Below are positions 41,582 to 50,200 of a DNA stretch of 64,000 nt, one piece after another (position 1 is the first letter of the stretch; each line of letters starts with the position of its first letter). The stretch is from assembly GCA_945983355.1 (NCBI GenBank), contig CAMFSU010000039.1, positions 1 to 64,000 on the forward strand. The letters run 5' to 3'. The notes beneath the pieces are model-generated. The model was not told the DNA's origin, did no database searches, and worked only from the letters and a program-made list of their open reading frames with translations. Both the position numbers and the translations under genes were made by a program. This stretch comes from an uncultured Clostridia bacterium (GTDB lineage Bacteria; Bacillota; Clostridia; Oscillospirales; Acutalibacteraceae).

Positions 41582-42883
41582 CTATATCTTGCGCTTGTCA
41601 ATTACGCGAACTGCCTTGCCTTCACTTCTGGCAATTGACTTTGGCTCAACAAGGCGAACCTTTGCGTAAATACCAAGCATTGCTTTAAGGGCTGAAACAA
41701 GCTCTTTTTCCATTTCGGTAATATGACCAAGTGAGTCAGAGAAGATTTCGGGTGTCATTTCAACCAAAACCTCAATAGTGTCGCTGTGGTTTACACGGTC
41801 AACAACAATTTGATAATTTGCGGGATAGCCGTTTTCTAAAAGCACCGCCTCGATTTGTGACGGGAATACATTAACGCCCTTAACAATAAGCATATCGTCG
41901 CTTCTGCCCATTGGCTTGTGCATTTTAACAAGGGTACGACCGCAGGAGCATTTTTCACGGCTTAAAACGGTAATATCCTTTGTGCGATAGCGAAGAAGCG
42001 GGAAGGCTTCCTTGGTAATTGAAGTGAATACCAGCTCACCCTGACTGCCCTCGGGTAAAACCTCCAAAGTGTCGGGGTCGATAATTTCAGCAATAAAGTG
42101 GTCCTCGTTAATGTGCATACCTGTTTGTTCGCTACATTCAAAGGCAACACCGGGGCCGCTTGTTTCGGTAAGACCGTAAATATCATACGCTTTAAGACCT
42201 AATTGCGCTTCAATATCGTGGCGCATTTCTTCGCTCCACGCTTCAGCGCCAAAAATACCTGCTTTTAGCTTAATTTGGTCCCTAAGACCACGTTCGTGGA
42301 TGCTTTCTGCCAAATATTCGGCATAGGATGGGGTGCAGCAAATAATGGTTGCGCCCAAATCTGTCATAAACTGTAACTGTCTGTCGGTATTGCCCGAAGA
42401 CATTGGAAGAGTAAGACAACCTACCTTGTGACTGCCTCCGTTCATACCGGGGCCGCCTGTGAAAAGACCATAACCGTAAGCAACCTGACAAACATCCTCG
42501 TTAGTTCCGCCTGCCGCAACAATAGCACGGGCACAGCAATCCTCCCACAAATCAACGTCGTGTTGGGTATAAAACGCAACCACACGCTTGCCTGTAGTAC
42601 CCGAGGTTGACTGAATTCTCACACAATCAGCTAGGGGCTTTGCCAAAAGACCGTAAGGATATGCCTCTCGCAAATCGTCCTTTGTTAAAAACGGAAGCTT
42701 ATGTAAATCTTCAATACCCTTAATATCATCGGGTGTAACACCCTTTTCTTCCATCTTTTTGCGGTAATATGGCACGTTATCCCAAACGTGCTTTACCTGG
42801 GCCACAAGTCGTTCGTTTTGAAGTGCAACCATTTCCTCGCGACTGGCACACTCCATATCCTTTTGATAATATCTCTCTGCCAT
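41582..42883 (-). CDS. paaK: Phenylacetate-CoA ligase family enzyme
   Basis: 433 residues of the adenylate-forming superfamily: the phosphate-binding IQSTSGTTGKRVV, YDIYGLTETSGPG and the C-terminal hinge RSDDMLIVKGVNVFPSQIE. It activates an aryl acetate with ATP and CoA. In fermenting anaerobes with IorAB it can also run in reverse, turning aryl-acetyl-CoA from indolepyruvate-type oxidation into acid. Four-gene block with iorA, iorB and the ACT gene. Confidence 0.9.
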   Translation of the reverse strand: MAERYYQKDMECASREEMVALQNERLVAQVKHVWDNVPYYRKKMEEKGVTPDDIKGIEDLHKLPFLTKDDLREAYPYGLLAKPLADCVRIQSTSGTTGKRVVAFYTQHDVDLWEDCCARAIVAAGGTNEDVCQVAYGYGLFTGGPGMNGGSHKVGCLTLPMSSGNTDRQLQFMTDLGATIICCTPSYAEYLAESIHERGLRDQIKLKAGIFGAEAWSEEMRHDIEAQLGLKAYDIYGLTETSGPGVAFECSEQTGMHINEDHFIAEIIDPDTLEVLPEGSQGELVFTSITKEAFPLLRYRTKDITVLSREKCSCGRTLVKMHKPMGRSDDMLIVKGVNVFPSQIEAVLLENGYPANYQIVVDRVNHSDTIEVLVEMTPEIFSDSLGHITEMEKELVSALKAMLGIYAKVRLVEPKSIARSEGKAVRVIDKRKI

Positions 42884-42889
42884 TTTAAA

Positions 42890-43462
42890 TTACGCCTCTC
42901 TACCTAATAAGAATGCTTTCTTATTTAGCTCTAAAAACTTGGGTGGCACGCTTTGCTCAATAGCTGTCATCCATTCTTCTATTGTAAAGTCAAAATATTT
43001 TGACAATTTACCCATAAGCACAATATTAACCGCCTTTGAGTTACCTGCCGCTTCCGCAAGCGATAAAGCATCAAAAGCATTTAAATCAACACCAAGGTTT
43101 TTGATTTTTGCCTCTAATTCGGTTGGATATTCGCAAGCACCGATAATAACAGGCATTGGGTTTACCTGTTGGGTGTTGGTAATCATTTTACCGCCTTGCT
43201 TTAAATATTCAACCCAACGAGCCGCCTCTAACATCTCGAAAGAAACGATATAATCGGCCTCGCCCTTATCAATAACGGGGGAATAAACCTTGTCGCCATA
43301 TCTAACATAGGTTACAACACTTCCGCCGCGTTGGCTCATACCGTGAACCTCGCTAACCTTAACATCATAGCCCTTTGATAAAAGAATTCGGCCCAAAAGC
43401 TTACTTGCAAGTAATGTACCCTGTCCGCCAACGCCGACAATCATAATATTTTTTGTTTGCAT
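42890..43462 (-). CDS. iorB: Indolepyruvate:ferredoxin oxidoreductase, beta subunit
   Basis: 190 residues of the 2-oxoacid oxidoreductase gamma/beta type: IMIVGVGGQGTLLASKLLGRILL, VHGMSQRGGSVVTYVRYG. It partners IorA in oxidative decarboxylation of aryl pyruvates to aryl-acetyl-CoA with reduction of ferredoxin. It starts five bases behind iorA. Confidence 0.93.
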   Translation of the reverse strand: MQTKNIMIVGVGGQGTLLASKLLGRILLSKGYDVKVSEVHGMSQRGGSVVTYVRYGDKVYSPVIDKGEADYIVSFEMLEAARWVEYLKQGGKMITNTQQVNPMPVIIGACEYPTELEAKIKNLGVDLNAFDALSLAEAAGNSKAVNIVLMGKLSKYFDFTIEEWMTAIEQSVPPKFLELNKKAFLLGREA

Positions 43463-43467
43463 TGCCT

Positions 43468-45210
43468 TTACGCCTCCTTCACATTTTCGAAAACATCAAA
43501 CTTGCACATTTGCGAGCATACGCCACAGCCGGTGCAAAGGGTGTTATCAATTTTAACCTTGCCGTCAATTACGCTGATTGCAGGACAACCGATTCTCATA
43601 CAAGATTTACAACCAATACACTTATCGGTATTTACCTTAATAGGTCCGGCATGCTTAACATATTTTAAAAGCGCACAAGGACGGCGTGAAATAATAACGC
43701 TTGGCTCTTCTTTTTGAAGCTCCTCTTTAATAACAGTATCACATTCAGAAAGATTATATGGGTCAACCACGCGAACGCTGTTAATACCAACACTTCTGCA
43801 AAGGGCTTCTAAATCAATTTTACTTGCGGGGTCGCCCTTTAAGTTGTAACCTGTGGTGGGGTTTTGCTGGTGACCTGTCATACCTGTAATTGAGTTGTCA
43901 AGTATAATAACAGTTGAATTTGAGCCGTTATATGCGATATTTATAAGACCTGTAACACCCGAATGCATAAAGGTAGAGTCACCTATAACTGCAACTGTGT
44001 TTTTATCGGTAGCACCGTCGTTTGCCTTGTTAAAGCCGTGAATAGAAGATACCGAAGCACCCATACAAATAGTGCTGTCAATAGCGGTAAGGGGAGCAAC
44101 TGCACCAAGTGTGTAGCAACCAATATCACCCATAACGGTGAGTTTGTTTTTCTTTAATGTATAGAACAAACCGCGGTGTGGGCAACCCGCACACATAACG
44201 GGTGGGCGCATTGGAATATTTTCAGAAAGGGCAACACCCTTTGGTGCTTCTCCACCCAATTTTTCAGCCACAAGGTTTTGACTGAATTCGCCAATATTAC
44301 CGAAAATTTCTTTGCCGGCAACATTAACGCCAATGTTTTTGCAGTGGGTTTCAATAATACCGTCAAGCTCTTCCACAACAATTACATTTTTAACTGTTTT
44401 TGCAAAATCTTTAATTTTGTTAATTGGAAGCGGGTTAATCATACCAAGCTTTAACACAGGGTATTTATCGCCGAAAACTTCCTTAACATACTGATAGCTT
44501 GTTGAAGAGGTAATAATACCAACGGTATTGTCGCTTCCCTCTTCGGTTCTGTTAAACCAAGCGGTTTCAGCATAAGCTATTAAATCAAGTGTGCGCTGTT
44601 CAACAATGGGGTGGCGCTTTTTAGCGTTGCCGGGCATCATTATGTATTTTTCGCCGTTTTTAACATATTCCTTTTGGGCGATTTCTAAACGTTCGCTTTC
44701 CTCAATAACGCTTTGAGAGTGAGCAACACGGGTACACATTTTTATAAAAATAGGTGTGTCAAACTTTTCGGAAATTTCAAACGCTTCTTTAACAAAAGCA
44801 ATAGATTCGGCACTATCGCTTGGCTCTAACATCGGGATTTTTGATGCAATTGCATAATGGCGAGAATCCTGCTCGTTTTGAGAGGAATGCATACCCGGGT
44901 CATCAGCAACACCGATAATAAGACCTGCATTAACACCTGTGTAAGCAACTGTGAAAAGTGGGTCAGCCGCTACATTTACACCAACATGCTTCATACCGCA
45001 AAAGCTGCGCTTACCCGCAAGGCAGGCACCGAAAGCCGTTTCTAATGCAACCTTTTCATTAGGCGCCCATTCTGCATATATTTCATTGTATTTTGCGGCA
45101 TACTCAGTAATTTCGGTACTGGGTGTGCCGGGATAACTTGACACAAACGAACAGCCCGCTTCGTAAAGACCGCGCGCCACCGCCTCGTTTCCAAGCATAA
45201 GTTTTTTCAT
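43468..45210 (-). CDS. iorA: Indolepyruvate:ferredoxin oxidoreductase, alpha subunit
   Basis: 580 residues: pyrimidine-binding domain (GNEAVARGLYEAGCSFVSSYPGTPSTEI), TPP-binding domain (GDIGCYTLG, GDSTFMHSGVTGLINIAYN), and a C-terminal 2[4Fe-4S] ferredoxin domain (CIGCKSCMRIGCP; CTGCGVCSQMCKF). Handles transaminated aromatic amino acids in peptide fermentation. The ATG at 45210 follows CGAGGTG. It has its own promoter that overlaps the terminator of the upstream symporter gene. Confidence 0.95.
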   Translation of the reverse strand: MKKLMLGNEAVARGLYEAGCSFVSSYPGTPSTEITEYAAKYNEIYAEWAPNEKVALETAFGACLAGKRSFCGMKHVGVNVAADPLFTVAYTGVNAGLIIGVADDPGMHSSQNEQDSRHYAIASKIPMLEPSDSAESIAFVKEAFEISEKFDTPIFIKMCTRVAHSQSVIEESERLEIAQKEYVKNGEKYIMMPGNAKKRHPIVEQRTLDLIAYAETAWFNRTEEGSDNTVGIITSSTSYQYVKEVFGDKYPVLKLGMINPLPINKIKDFAKTVKNVIVVEELDGIIETHCKNIGVNVAGKEIFGNIGEFSQNLVAEKLGGEAPKGVALSENIPMRPPVMCAGCPHRGLFYTLKKNKLTVMGDIGCYTLGAVAPLTAIDSTICMGASVSSIHGFNKANDGATDKNTVAVIGDSTFMHSGVTGLINIAYNGSNSTVIILDNSITGMTGHQQNPTTGYNLKGDPASKIDLEALCRSVGINSVRVVDPYNLSECDTVIKEELQKEEPSVIISRRPCALLKYVKHAGPIKVNTDKCIGCKSCMRIGCPAISVIDGKVKIDNTLCTGCGVCSQMCKFDVFENVKEA

Positions 45211-45232
45211 TGATTTGCACCTCGGTTTTTGC

Positions 45233-45249
45233 TGTGATATAACATCACA
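45233..45249. promoter_or_regulatory. Inverted repeat in the iorA leader
   Basis: TGTGATATAACATCACA, arms TGTGAT / ATCACA, sits between the iorA -10 and start codon. A candidate operator; the regulator is unknown. Confidence 0.45.
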
Positions 45250-45265
45250 ATTTAATATATAGTTC

Positions 45266-45294
45266 ATTATAAAGCATATCTATAACAAAAGCAA
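45266..45294 (-). promoter_or_regulatory. iorA promoter
   Basis: Minus strand -35 TTGCTT, 17-bp spacer, -10 TATAAT. The -35 lies in the terminator stem of the preceding gene. Confidence 0.75.
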
Positions 45295-45327
45295 GACGGG
45301 AATTATTAAATTTCTCGCCTTGCTTTA
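45289..45327 (-). terminator. Terminator of the symporter gene
   Basis: AAAGCAAGGCGAGAAA pairs with TTCCCGTCTTGCTTT with small mismatches, followed by TTGTTA on the minus strand. Confidence 0.65.
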
Positions 45328-45340
45328 AACTCTAAATTTG

Positions 45341-46906
45341 TTACTTTTCTTCCAAGGCGCGCTTAGCCGAAACGGTAACCTCTACATCATAACCTGCAAA
45401 TTTATTGTCAACATCCTGCGGCTTAGTTTTTTGTGTAAGCAAGCTAATAATCGGTACAATAATAAGACCGCCAACCATTGCAAACACACCTGAATGTAAT
45501 GAGGTTTTAAATATAAAGCCCAAAACATCACCCGAAAGAGCAATAACACCCAAGGATTTAAGCAGCTGGATTAATGTTACGCCAACACCAAACCCGAAGG
45601 ATGTCCAAACAGCTGCACGGGTTGTTTTTTTCCAATAAAGACCGTATAAAAACGGTGCTAAGAATGAGCCCGCCAAGGCACCCCAAGAAACGCCCATCAT
45701 TTGAGCAATAAACATTGACTTTGACCAAATAGAGTCTTTAAGAATAGCGATAACTGCCGAAAGAACAATAAAGAAAACGATAAGCAGACGCATTACCAAA
45801 AGCTTTTTCTTTTCAGCAACATTCTTTTTTTCTTCGGGGATGATAACATCCAAGGTAAGAGTTGATGCCGAGGTCAAAACAAGAGATGAAAGTGTAGACA
45901 TTGAAGCAGAGAGCACCAACACAATAACAATGCCGATTATGTAGGGTGAAAGATTTGAAAGCATTGTGGGAACAATGGTATCAAACTTACCGCCTGTTGC
46001 GGCAAAGGCCTCGTCACTGACAAAAAGCTTGCCGTAACCACCAAGGAAGTAGCAACCGCCTGCAACAATAGTTGCAAATACTGTTGAAATAATAGTTCCC
46101 TTTTTAATTGCGGCTTCGTTAGAAATTGCATAGAATTTACCAACCATTTGAGGAAGTCCCCAAGTGCCCAGTGAGGTTAAAAGAACAACTACAAAAAGGA
46201 ACACAGGGTCAGGACCCATAAAGGAAGCATATTCCCAGCCACTTTTTTCTGCCAAAAGCTCGGTAGATTTCATAAAGCCGCCGTTTTGATTAAGCACGGC
46301 AAAAATTACAGCAACAATACCAACAAGCATTACAATGCCCTGAATAAAATCGTTGATGGCAGTAGCCATATATCCGCCGAAAATTACATAAACACCTGTG
46401 AGTGCCGCCATTACAACAATGCACACCCAATAAGGAATTTCAAATGCAATATTAAAAAGACTGGAAAGACCGTTATAAAGCGATGCGGTATATGGAATAA
46501 GGAAAACAAACACAATAAACGATGCCGCAATTTTCAGCACTTTGGAATCATAACGCTTTTGGAAAAAGTCAGGCATTGTTTTTGAGTTTAAATGCTGTGT
46601 CATAACACGTGTGCGTCGACCCAAAATATTCCAAGCAAGAAGTGAACCGATAAACGCATTACCAAGACCAATCCAAGTGGACGCAAGGCCAAAGTTCCAA
46701 CCAAACTGACCCGCATAGCCAACGAAAATTACCGCCGAAAAGTACGAGGTGCCATAGGCGAATGCCGTAAGCCACGGGCCGACATTACGGCCACCTAAAA
46801 CAAAGCCGTTAACATCGGTTGCGTGCTTTTTACAATAAACACCAACTGTAACCATTGCTGCGAAAAAAACAAAAACCAATATTGCGGTAAAAATTTCTGC
46901 TGTCAT
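45341..46906 (-). CDS. Sodium:solute symporter (SSS family)
   Basis: 521 residues with about 13 membrane helices. Family features include FVLGGRNVGPWLTAFAYGTSYFSAVIFVGYAGQFGWNFG, and LVLSASMSTLSSLVLTSASTLTLDVI near the sodium site. It imports an organic solute with Na+. Following an acyl-CoA ligase gene and preceding the ior-paaK block, its substrate may be a carboxylate or aromatic acid (inference). Confidence 0.88.
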   Translation of the reverse strand: MTAEIFTAILVFVFFAAMVTVGVYCKKHATDVNGFVLGGRNVGPWLTAFAYGTSYFSAVIFVGYAGQFGWNFGLASTWIGLGNAFIGSLLAWNILGRRTRVMTQHLNSKTMPDFFQKRYDSKVLKIAASFIVFVFLIPYTASLYNGLSSLFNIAFEIPYWVCIVVMAALTGVYVIFGGYMATAINDFIQGIVMLVGIVAVIFAVLNQNGGFMKSTELLAEKSGWEYASFMGPDPVFLFVVVLLTSLGTWGLPQMVGKFYAISNEAAIKKGTIISTVFATIVAGGCYFLGGYGKLFVSDEAFAATGGKFDTIVPTMLSNLSPYIIGIVIVLVLSASMSTLSSLVLTSASTLTLDVIIPEEKKNVAEKKKLLVMRLLIVFFIVLSAVIAILKDSIWSKSMFIAQMMGVSWGALAGSFLAPFLYGLYWKKTTRAAVWTSFGFGVGVTLIQLLKSLGVIALSGDVLGFIFKTSLHSGVFAMVGGLIIVPIISLLTQKTKPQDVDNKFAGYDVEVTVSAKRALEEK

Positions 46907-46926
46907 TTTAAACCCTTCTTTTTAAT

Positions 46927-48561
46927 TTAACTGTTTATTTGTGCTTCGACAAGACTTACCTTGCAGTATTTTTCACGAAGCACGGGTTTTTCAATTTTGC
47001 CTGTGGGATTGCGGGGAACCTTGTCAAAAATAATCTTTCTCGGTCTTCTGTAACGGGGAAGCTCTTTGCAAAATTCGGTAATTTCATCCTCTGTACAGGT
47101 AATGCCCTCTTTAATTTCAATAATAGCGGCGGCAATTTCGCCAAGGCGGGCATCGGGAAGACCTATAACCGCAACATCCTTTATCTTGTCAAATTTTCTA
47201 AGCTCATCCTCAATTTGAACAGGATAAAGGTTTTCACCGCCCGAAATTACAACATCCTTTTTTCTGTCAACAAGGTAAATAAAACCATCCTCATCAACCT
47301 TTGCCATATCACCTGTGAAAAGCCAACCGTCCTTTAAAATTTCGTTGGTGGCTTCTTCGTTTTTATAATAACAGTCCATAACACCTGGGCCCTTGACTGC
47401 CAATTCACCAACATCACCCTGTGCTACCTCGTTGCCGTTTTCGTCAACGATTTTTACCTCCCAAAGATAACCGGCCTTACCGATAGCACCAACCTTATGT
47501 ACATTTTCAACACCAAGATGCACACAACCGGGGCCGATAGATTCGCTCAAACCGTAGTTTGTGTCATATTGATGATTTGGGAAATGCTTGAGCCAACGCT
47601 TAATAAGTGAGGGGGGAACTGGCTGTGCGCCGATATGCATTAAGCGCCATTGCGAAATGAGATAATCCTGAAGATTTATTTTGCCCGATTCAATAGCATC
47701 AAGGATATCCTGTGCCCAAGGCACCAGAAGCCAAACAATTGTGCATTTTTCTTCGGTCACGGTGCGAAGTATCCATTCGGGCTTAACACCGCGAAGAAGT
47801 ACCGCCTTGCTGCCCGACAAAAGTGAGCCAAACCAGTGCATTTTAGCACCCGTATGGTAAAGTGGCGGAATGCAAAGAAAAACATCATCGCGCGTTTGCG
47901 AGTGATGGTTTTGCTCGGTATAACAAGATGCAACAAGTGCACGGTGGCGGTGAAGAATTGCCTTTGGAAAACCGGTTGTACCCGACGAAAAATAAATTGC
48001 ACCAAAGTCATCTTCATTAAGTAAAACTGCGGGCGCTTGGGTAGAGCAATAGTTCATAAGCCGTACGCCATCTTCAGCATAATCGGGCTTACCCTTACCT
48101 ATAAAGAACATTGTTTTAATTTTGGGAAGCTGGTCATAAACAGTGTCCATACGGCCGATAAATTCAGGACCAAAAACCAAAACCGAACAATCTGCCAAAT
48201 CAAGACAATATTTAATTTCTTCACCCGAATATCTGAAATTAAGGGGTACTGCAATGCAGCCCGCCTTTAAAATGCCAAAATAAATGGGCAACCATTCAAG
48301 CGAATTCATTAAAAGAATTGCAACCTTTGTACCCCGCTGGAAGCCACGGCTTAAAAGTAAATTAGCAAAGCGGTTTGCCTTACGGTCAAATTCTGCCCAA
48401 GTTAACTCTCTTCTATACGGTGCATCAATGGCGCTTTCGATAAGACTTGCCTCTCGCCAGGTGACCGCTTTGTCACGGTCTTCCGATGGGTTAACCTCTA
48501 CCAAAGCAACCTCACCGCCGTAAAGTCTTGCATTTCTTTCCAAAAAGTCTGCAATAACCAT
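46927..48561 (-). CDS. Acyl-CoA synthetase (class I adenylate-forming)
   Basis: 544 residues: the AMP-binding signature IYFSSGTTGFPKAILHRHR, NYGLSESIG, GELAVKGPGVMDCYYK, and C-terminal RKKDVVISGGENLYPVQIE with the catalytic lysine near NPTGKIEKP. It activates a medium- or aryl-chain acid to CoA thioester. First gene of a unit with the SSS symporter (20-base gap), so uptake and activation of the same acid is plausible. AGGAGG precedes the ATG. Confidence 0.9.
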   Translation of the reverse strand: MVIADFLERNARLYGGEVALVEVNPSEDRDKAVTWREASLIESAIDAPYRRELTWAEFDRKANRFANLLLSRGFQRGTKVAILLMNSLEWLPIYFGILKAGCIAVPLNFRYSGEEIKYCLDLADCSVLVFGPEFIGRMDTVYDQLPKIKTMFFIGKGKPDYAEDGVRLMNYCSTQAPAVLLNEDDFGAIYFSSGTTGFPKAILHRHRALVASCYTEQNHHSQTRDDVFLCIPPLYHTGAKMHWFGSLLSGSKAVLLRGVKPEWILRTVTEEKCTIVWLLVPWAQDILDAIESGKINLQDYLISQWRLMHIGAQPVPPSLIKRWLKHFPNHQYDTNYGLSESIGPGCVHLGVENVHKVGAIGKAGYLWEVKIVDENGNEVAQGDVGELAVKGPGVMDCYYKNEEATNEILKDGWLFTGDMAKVDEDGFIYLVDRKKDVVISGGENLYPVQIEDELRKFDKIKDVAVIGLPDARLGEIAAAIIEIKEGITCTEDEITEFCKELPRYRRPRKIIFDKVPRNPTGKIEKPVLREKYCKVSLVEAQINS

Positions 48562-48575
48562 TTTATTCCTCCTAA

Positions 48576-48618
48576 AACACTTTAACGATTTAACACTTTA
48601 ACATTTTAACACTTTAAA
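48576..48618. repeat. Three 16-bp tandem repeats between divergent genes
   Basis: AACACTTTAA with 5-base spacers, starting at 48576, 48592 and 48608. Exactly 16-bp period, in the shared upstream region of the acyl-CoA synthetase gene and the lipoprotein gene. Confidence 0.7.
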
Positions 48619-48651
48619 GCGTTGGTGTCAAGTGTATATTTAAAAAAAATG

Positions 48652-48680
48652 TTGTTTTTGCATTTATATGTTGGTATAAT
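48652..48680 (+). promoter_or_regulatory. Promoter of the transglutaminase-like lipoprotein gene
   Basis: -35 TTGTTT, 17-bp spacer, -10 TATAAT. Confidence 0.65.
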
Positions 48681-48712
48681 TATATTGTAATAATTTTGAA
48701 AAGGGTGTTTAT

Positions 48713-50164
48713 ATGTTTAAAAAGACAATTTGTTGCTTACTTGTTGCAATAATTTTAATAACTCTTTCGGGCTGTTTTGAAGCTAAAAAGCCCGAATTTC
48801 CAAGCTTTGATCAAAGCACCACCTCATTGCCGGACAGCAGTGCTTCAAGCAATACCACAACCGAAAGTGATAAAAACACCACCACCTCTAAACCAACGCA
48901 GAGCAAACCCACACAAAGTAAACCGTCACTGAGCAAGCCCACCCAAAACACCTCTGGCGGTGTGGTGATTGAAAAGCCAACACAAACCGTAACAAGCGAA
49001 AACACATCGGTTTCCTCCCCTACAATTGAGGCGCCCGTTGTACCCAACACGCCCCACACCCCATTATCAAAGGATAAATATTATCAATATTTAACACTTG
49101 ATGAAAAGGGCAAAGAAATTTATAAGAAAATTTCCACCGCCATTGAAACAACCCAAAATGTTGTTAATTTAAAAGACTTTAAGGTGGATTTTGACACCGT
49201 TTGGCAAATATATCAAAAGCTTATTACCGACAACCCGCAGTATTTTTGGGTTTCAAAATTTATTACCTACACCGAAACCACAGAAAACGGGCAAAGTATG
49301 TTGGTCGATTTTTATATTTCCTATACCGACGGCGATGTAACCGACACCTTTGATGACAAAAGTCAGCTTATTGTGGTTGCCAACCGCCAAAAAATTCAAA
49401 ACCAAATTGATAATGTAAACCAAAAAATTAAAGCTATACTTTCAAGCATCCCCGCAAATGCGCCTGTAATTAATAAAGAAAAGCTTATACACGATGCGGT
49501 ACTTAAAGCTGTTTCTTATGATTACGATGCCGTTAACAAAGCACCTTCCAAAAATAATTACCCTCGTGTGTGGGATATTTACGGCGCACTTTGTAATCAA
49601 AAAGCCGTGTGTGAAGGGTATTCAAAATTATTTCAATATTTGTGCTATCAGGTTGGTATAAATTCAACCTTTGTGCATGGCACAAGCGAAAACCAACCGC
49701 ACGCGTGGAACACCGTAAACCTTGACGGCGGTTGGTATCATATAGACACCACTTGGGACGATGCTTCAGACAGCGGTATGCCGTTATATGATTATTTTAA
49801 TCTTACTAGCGAAGAAATTTGTGCCGACCACACAATTGACCAAAAAGACATTGCTGTACCCACCGCAACCGCTACTGAATATAGCTTTACAAATACCTTT
49901 GGTATGAAGCTAAAAAATCTTACATCTGCACCGCTTAATTACCAAAAGGCGATTGATTATGCTGTTCAGTTTGACAGCCCATATCTTTATATTATGGTGG
50001 ACCAACAAAATATAAGCCATGCTTACAGTAATTATTTGATGATGTATTTTTGGGGTCCTAACAGTGAAGTGAGACAATATATAAAAAATAAAGGTTACCA
50101 GCTTTCTTTTGAAGAAAACACAATAACCTATACCGACAGTTGTATATTCATAAAGCGAAAATAA
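48713..50164 (+). CDS. Transglutaminase-like lipoprotein
   Basis: 483 residues: lipobox LSGCF at the end of the signal peptide, then a Ser/Thr/Pro-rich linker with SKPTQ repeats (residues ~45-115), and a transglutaminase-like domain with VCEGYSKLFQYLC (catalytic Cys), HAWNTVNLDGGWYHIDTTWDD (His and Asp). A surface-anchored cysteine peptidase or cross-linker acting at the cell wall. C-terminal 100 residues are a separate beta domain. Confidence 0.88.
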   Translation: MFKKTICCLLVAIILITLSGCFEAKKPEFPSFDQSTTSLPDSSASSNTTTESDKNTTTSKPTQSKPTQSKPSLSKPTQNTSGGVVIEKPTQTVTSENTSVSSPTIEAPVVPNTPHTPLSKDKYYQYLTLDEKGKEIYKKISTAIETTQNVVNLKDFKVDFDTVWQIYQKLITDNPQYFWVSKFITYTETTENGQSMLVDFYISYTDGDVTDTFDDKSQLIVVANRQKIQNQIDNVNQKIKAILSSIPANAPVINKEKLIHDAVLKAVSYDYDAVNKAPSKNNYPRVWDIYGALCNQKAVCEGYSKLFQYLCYQVGINSTFVHGTSENQPHAWNTVNLDGGWYHIDTTWDDASDSGMPLYDYFNLTSEEICADHTIDQKDIAVPTATATEYSFTNTFGMKLKNLTSAPLNYQKAIDYAVQFDSPYLYIMVDQQNISHAYSNYLMMYFWGPNSEVRQYIKNKGYQLSFEENTITYTDSCIFIKRK

Positions 50165-50166
50165 AT

Positions 50167-50200
50167 AAAAACGGCTCGATTAATCATCGAGTCGTTTTTT
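50167..50200. terminator. Bidirectional terminator
   Basis: AAAACGGCTCGAT / ATCGAGTCGTTTT, with T6 after. It serves the lipoprotein gene and the convergent ClC gene, whose last codons it overlaps. Confidence 0.85.
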
